6,885 nucleotides of DNA from a candidate division Zixibacteria bacterium RBG_16_43_9 (lineage in GTDB: Bacteria > Zixibacteria > MSB-5A5 > RBG-16-43-9): the NCBI GenBank assembly GCA_001775355.1, contig MEWM01000150.1, positions 2,533-9,417 of the forward strand. Direction: 5' to 3'. Position numbers and translations under genes: made by a program. Below, one piece after another: positions 4,782 to 6,885 of this stretch. How positions within the stretch are numbered: position 1 is the first letter of the stretch; every line of letters begins with the position of its first letter. Below the pieces are notes generated by a model that made no database searches, was not told the DNA's origin, and was given only the letters and a program-made list of their open reading frames with translations.

Positions 4782-5774
4782 TCAAAGATTTTCCACAGCT
4801 TTTCTTGCGGCTTTAAGATTTTCTTCTGGGGTCTGAGGTGAAATAGTACATCCGGGACCCAGAATTAACCTGACATCGTGGTTACGTTCAACTACCTCTT
4901 TGATTTTTTTAGAAACTCCATCCGGTGTCCCGTTCAACAATAATTTCTCGTGGTCTATCCCTCCCAGTACTGCCTTATTCAGAAGCTTTGCACCTTCTTT
5001 CAAATCAAGGTTAGTCAGGTCGGTTGCATTCCAGTTCACTACTTTGACCGGATAATCAACAAAAAGCGAAAGAAAATTGTTGCTTTTGCAGACATGCAGT
5101 ATGTTGAACTCGGCAGATTCTATCTTCCTTAAAACTTCCAGATCATAAGGTTTGCCGAATTCCAGATATTCTTTTTCAGTCAGAAGCTCTTTAGTTGCCC
5201 ACTCTGTGGTGGCGAAAAAAATACCATCAGCTCCGGCATTCAGGCACTCGGCCGCAAAGTCTGAGAAGATATCAGTGATTATCTCTAAGGCAGAATGGAT
5301 TATCTGAGGGTTTTCTTTCAAACCTTTTACCAAATCTTTTTCCTCTGGAACTAAATCCCCTGCAATGGATAGCGGGGTAAATATTGTTTCTACGAGGAAT
5401 ATTTCCTCTTTGAATTCTTTCTTAATCAGACTTAAAGCCCTTAACTGCTCTTCTAAGGCTTTCTTCGAGAATTTCAGAGCTTCGAATTTCTTCCAATCCT
5501 CAGCTTTTTTGATCGGATATTCTATGACCTCGGTTTTCCTTAAAGGACCGTGGTTAAACTCGACTTTTGCTCCCCAGCCTTCGATATGATAACTTGCTCG
5601 AGGGTTGACCTTCATAAAGTCCCAATCATATTTTTTCTGGAAAGAAATCATCGCCTCTGCCAGACCTTCAGCAGTCGCTTCTTTCTCATAAAAATGCCTC
5701 CATAGAGAGATTGGAACCCTGTCAGGCATCTCCCCTTTCAGAATAGCTCTGATTCTATCTTTGTGAATACTCAT
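4782..5774 (-). CDS. UROD/MtaA-like protein, putative methyltransferase
   Basis: The 330-residue protein belongs to the uroporphyrinogen decarboxylase superfamily (TIM barrel). The start MSIHKDRIRAILKGEMPDRVP is the usual opening of the non-HemE branch, and the HemE signature around RQAGRY is replaced by ISLWRHF (22-28). His227-x-Cys229 (ILHVCKS) and Cys309 (GPGCTISPQTPEENL) reproduce the H-x-C-x(about 77-80)-C zinc motif of the methylcobamide:CoM methyltransferases MtaA/MtbA. A corrinoid-dependent or related thiol methyl transfer is therefore more likely than haem synthesis. I see no corrinoid protein or activator gene nearby, so the substrate is unknown. It lies 100 bp downstream of glyA, which makes a one-carbon link attractive but unproven. 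The ATG has no Shine-Dalgarno: a palindromic repeat ends eight bases upstream of it, leaving an A-rich spacer. Confidence 0.85.
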   Translation of the reverse strand: MSIHKDRIRAILKGEMPDRVPISLWRHFYEKEATAEGLAEAMISFQKKYDWDFMKVNPRASYHIEGWGAKVEFNHGPLRKTEVIEYPIKKAEDWKKFEALKFSKKALEEQLRALSLIKKEFKEEIFLVETIFTPLSIAGDLVPEEKDLVKGLKENPQIIHSALEIITDIFSDFAAECLNAGADGIFFATTEWATKELLTEKEYLEFGKPYDLEVLRKIESAEFNILHVCKSNNFLSLFVDYPVKVVNWNATDLTNLDLKEGAKLLNKAVLGGIDHEKLLLNGTPDGVSKKIKEVVERNHDVRLILGPGCTISPQTPEENLKAARKAVENL

Positions 5775-5782
5775 TGTTTTTT

Positions 5783-5839
5783 TGTAGCGGAAAGCTTTAG
5801 CTTTCCATATTTAATGGAGGTCTGAAGACCTCCGCTACA
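5783..5839. repeat. Nested multi-hairpin element between glyA and the UROD-like gene
   Basis: Terminal 8-bp inverted repeats, TGTAGCGG (5783-5790) and CCGCTACA (5832-5839), enclose two perfect hairpins: GGAAAGCT/AGCTTTCC (5789-5806) and GGAGGTCT/AGACCTCC (5816-5833). CCAT/ATGG (5805-5808, 5814-5817) can pair between them. The whole 57 bp can be drawn as a cruciform or a three-way junction. There is no transposase, no reading frame and no clear target duplication. It sits in the transcribed spacer eight bases before the ATG of the UROD-like gene. Confidence 0.75.
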
Positions 5840-5856
5840 TTAAATCGGTCTTTCCC

Positions 5857-5884
5857 CTGTCTACTGCCTACTGTCTACTTGCTA
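5857..5884. repeat. 7-bp-period array overlapping the 3' end of glyA
   Basis: Four units are visible: CTGTCTA, CTGCCTA, CTGTCTA, CTTGCTA. The array runs into glyA: on the minus strand the last codons GGT AGC AAG and the stop TAG (5877-5875) lie within or at the edge of its units. It matches the period and general composition (G-Y-C-T core) of the array at 57-125. Confidence 0.75.
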
Positions 5885-6885
5885 CCTTCCTCCAATCTTT
5901 CCTTATACAGAGGGAATTCTCTGCACAGTTCCTCGACCTCTTTCCTTATCTTCTTGTAGACCTCTTCATTTCCTAAATTCGAAATAGTCTCGTTAATGAA
6001 CCTGCCGATTTTTCTCATCTCCGTCTCCTTCATCCCACGCGTGGTAACCGCAGGCGTTCCAATCCTTATTCCTGAAGTTATGAAGGGTTTCTGCGGATCA
6101 AAGGGGACGGTGTTTTTGTTTACTGTTATCCCCGATTTATCTAAAGCCTCCTCTACTACTTTGCCAGTTATCCTTTTCTCCACAAAGCTGACCAGCATCA
6201 GATGAGTATCAGTCCCTCCAGCCACCACGTGATAGCCATAATTCAAAAGCTCCTGAGCCAGTGCTTTTGCATTCTTGACAATCTGAATCTGATACTCCTT
6301 GAACGATGGCTGTAAAGCCTCTTTAAAAGCCACTGCCTTTGAGGCTATGACATGCATCAATGGTCCGCCCTGTATTCCCGGCATTATCTCCTTATCAAGC
6401 TCCTTAGCATATTTCTCTTTGCACATTATCATCCCACCCCTTGGACCGCGCAGGGTCTTATGAGTTGTGGTGGTGACAAAATCAGCCAGAGGTACAGGCG
6501 AGGGATGTATACCGGCAATGATAAGTCCAGCAATATGAGCAATATCAGCCATCAGATAAGCACCTACCTCATCAGCTATCTGGCGAAACTTGACAAAATC
6601 CAGTATGCGAGGATATGCAGTTGCCCCGGTTACGATCATTTTAGGCTTGCAATCTTTAGCAATCTGCAGGATTTCATCATAATCCAGTACCTCAGTATCT
6701 TTTCTCACCCCGTAAAAATAGACCTTAAAGAATTTACCAGAGAAATTGACTGGTGAGCCGTGGGTCAGATGACCTCCGTGGGAAAGATTTAAACCTAAAA
6801 TAGTATCCCCGGGCTTCAAAACGCAGAAATAGACCCCCATATTAGCCTGAGAACCTGAATGAGGTTGGACGTTCACGTGCTCGCA
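5875..6885 (-). CDS. glyA: Serine hydroxymethyltransferase GlyA, 5' end missing
   Basis: This PLP enzyme of the cytosol converts serine + tetrahydrofolate to glycine + 5,10-methylene-tetrahydrofolate. The visible 336 residues begin [15 protein letters not shown] and run in frame to the right edge. The GTG at 6876 is an internal Val codon, not a start. Compared with the usual length of about 415, some 80 N-terminal residues lie outside. Motifs seen (numbering from the first visible residue): SHGGHLTHG (about 35-43), DIAHIAG (about 114-120, with the Asp that holds the PLP ring), [11 protein letters not shown] with the PLP lysine at about 143, and [13 protein letters not shown] with the substrate-carboxylate Arg at about 274. 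The C-terminus ends ERLEEGSK, and the final codons lie in a 7-bp repeat array. It is probably first, or early, in a minus-strand operon with the UROD-like and GAF genes. Identification is secure. Confidence 0.97.
   Translation of the reverse strand, partial: CEHVNVQPHSGSQANMGVYFCVLKPGDTILGLNLSHGGHLTHGSPVNFSGKFFKVYFYGVRKDTEVLDYDEILQIAKDCKPKMIVTGATAYPRILDFVKFRQIADEVGAYLMADIAHIAGLIIAGIHPSPVPLADFVTTTTHKTLRGPRGGMIMCKEKYAKELDKEIMPGIQGGPLMHVIASKAVAFKEALQPSFKEYQIQIVKNAKALAQELLNYGYHVVAGGTDTHLMLVSFVEKRITGKVVEEALDKSGITVNKNTVPFDPQKPFITSGIRIGTPAVTTRGMKETEMRKIGRFINETISNLGNEEVYKKIRKEVEELCREFPLYKERLEEGSK

Noticed and set aside
4782..5774. HemE, the true uroporphyrinogen decarboxylase
   Set aside because: The HemE N-terminal RQAGRY signature is absent, and an MtaA-type H-x-C...C motif is present.
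5783..5839. Rho-independent terminator after glyA
   Set aside because: The stems are perfect, but on the minus strand only an A run and the UROD-like start follow, with no U tract. A nested repeat element explains the structure better.
6352..6756. 134-residue plus-strand frame inside glyA
   Set aside because: It is antisense to a highly conserved enzyme and shows no recognisable domain. It is a shadow frame, as are those at 5996, 5365, 4950 and 4325.

Overview
The window looks like a chromosomal segment of a free-living bacterium of moderate-to-low GC, and the gene types are bacterial throughout. PurF is the 4Fe-4S, propeptide-bearing (Bacillus-like) form. The intergenic DNA is crowded with short palindromic and 7-bp-period repeats, which I associate with uncultivated candidate-phylum genomes. 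I cannot name a taxon from the sequence.

Layout from left to right. Positions 1-25 (minus) probably hold the first eight codons of a gene running off the left edge. Positions 26-359 are non-coding: a 7-bp-period degenerate array (57-125), one copy of a bipartite Y-X repeat (151-275) and a good sigma70-type promoter (285-313). That promoter drives an orphan 184-residue protein with one membrane anchor, a coiled coil and a C-terminal domain (360-914, plus). The gene ends at a strong terminator that belongs to a second copy of the bipartite element, here in X-Y order (935-1060). The Y half also forms the terminator of the convergent purF (1087-2490, minus). Beyond the purF promoter, a strong ribosome binding site precedes a small two-helix membrane protein (2736-2990, plus), which ends at a bidirectional terminator. 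A block of stacked palindromes (3048-3180) follows.

The right half is a minus-strand series transcribed right to left: glyA (serine hydroxymethyltransferase, 5' end off the window), a UROD/MtaA-like protein with an H-x-C...C zinc motif, a small GAF protein of the free methionine-(R)-sulfoxide reductase type, and a GAF-HisKA protein that has a phospho-acceptor His but no ATPase domain. The first three are spaced by about 60-100 bp and may be co-transcribed. The fourth stands about 275 bp further on and may have its own promoter. GlyA supplies one-carbon units and glycine, and PurF commits PRPP to purine synthesis, which consumes both. The UROD-like protein is plausibly a methyl-transfer enzyme.

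I do not see a defence system, CRISPR array, transposase, tRNA or rRNA. The most unusual content is intergenic: (i) the duplicated X/Y element around the orphan gene, whose stems survive divergence mainly through G-U pairs on the minus strand; (ii) heptad arrays, one of which supplies the stop codon of glyA; (iii) nested palindromes that share TGTAG-like ends.
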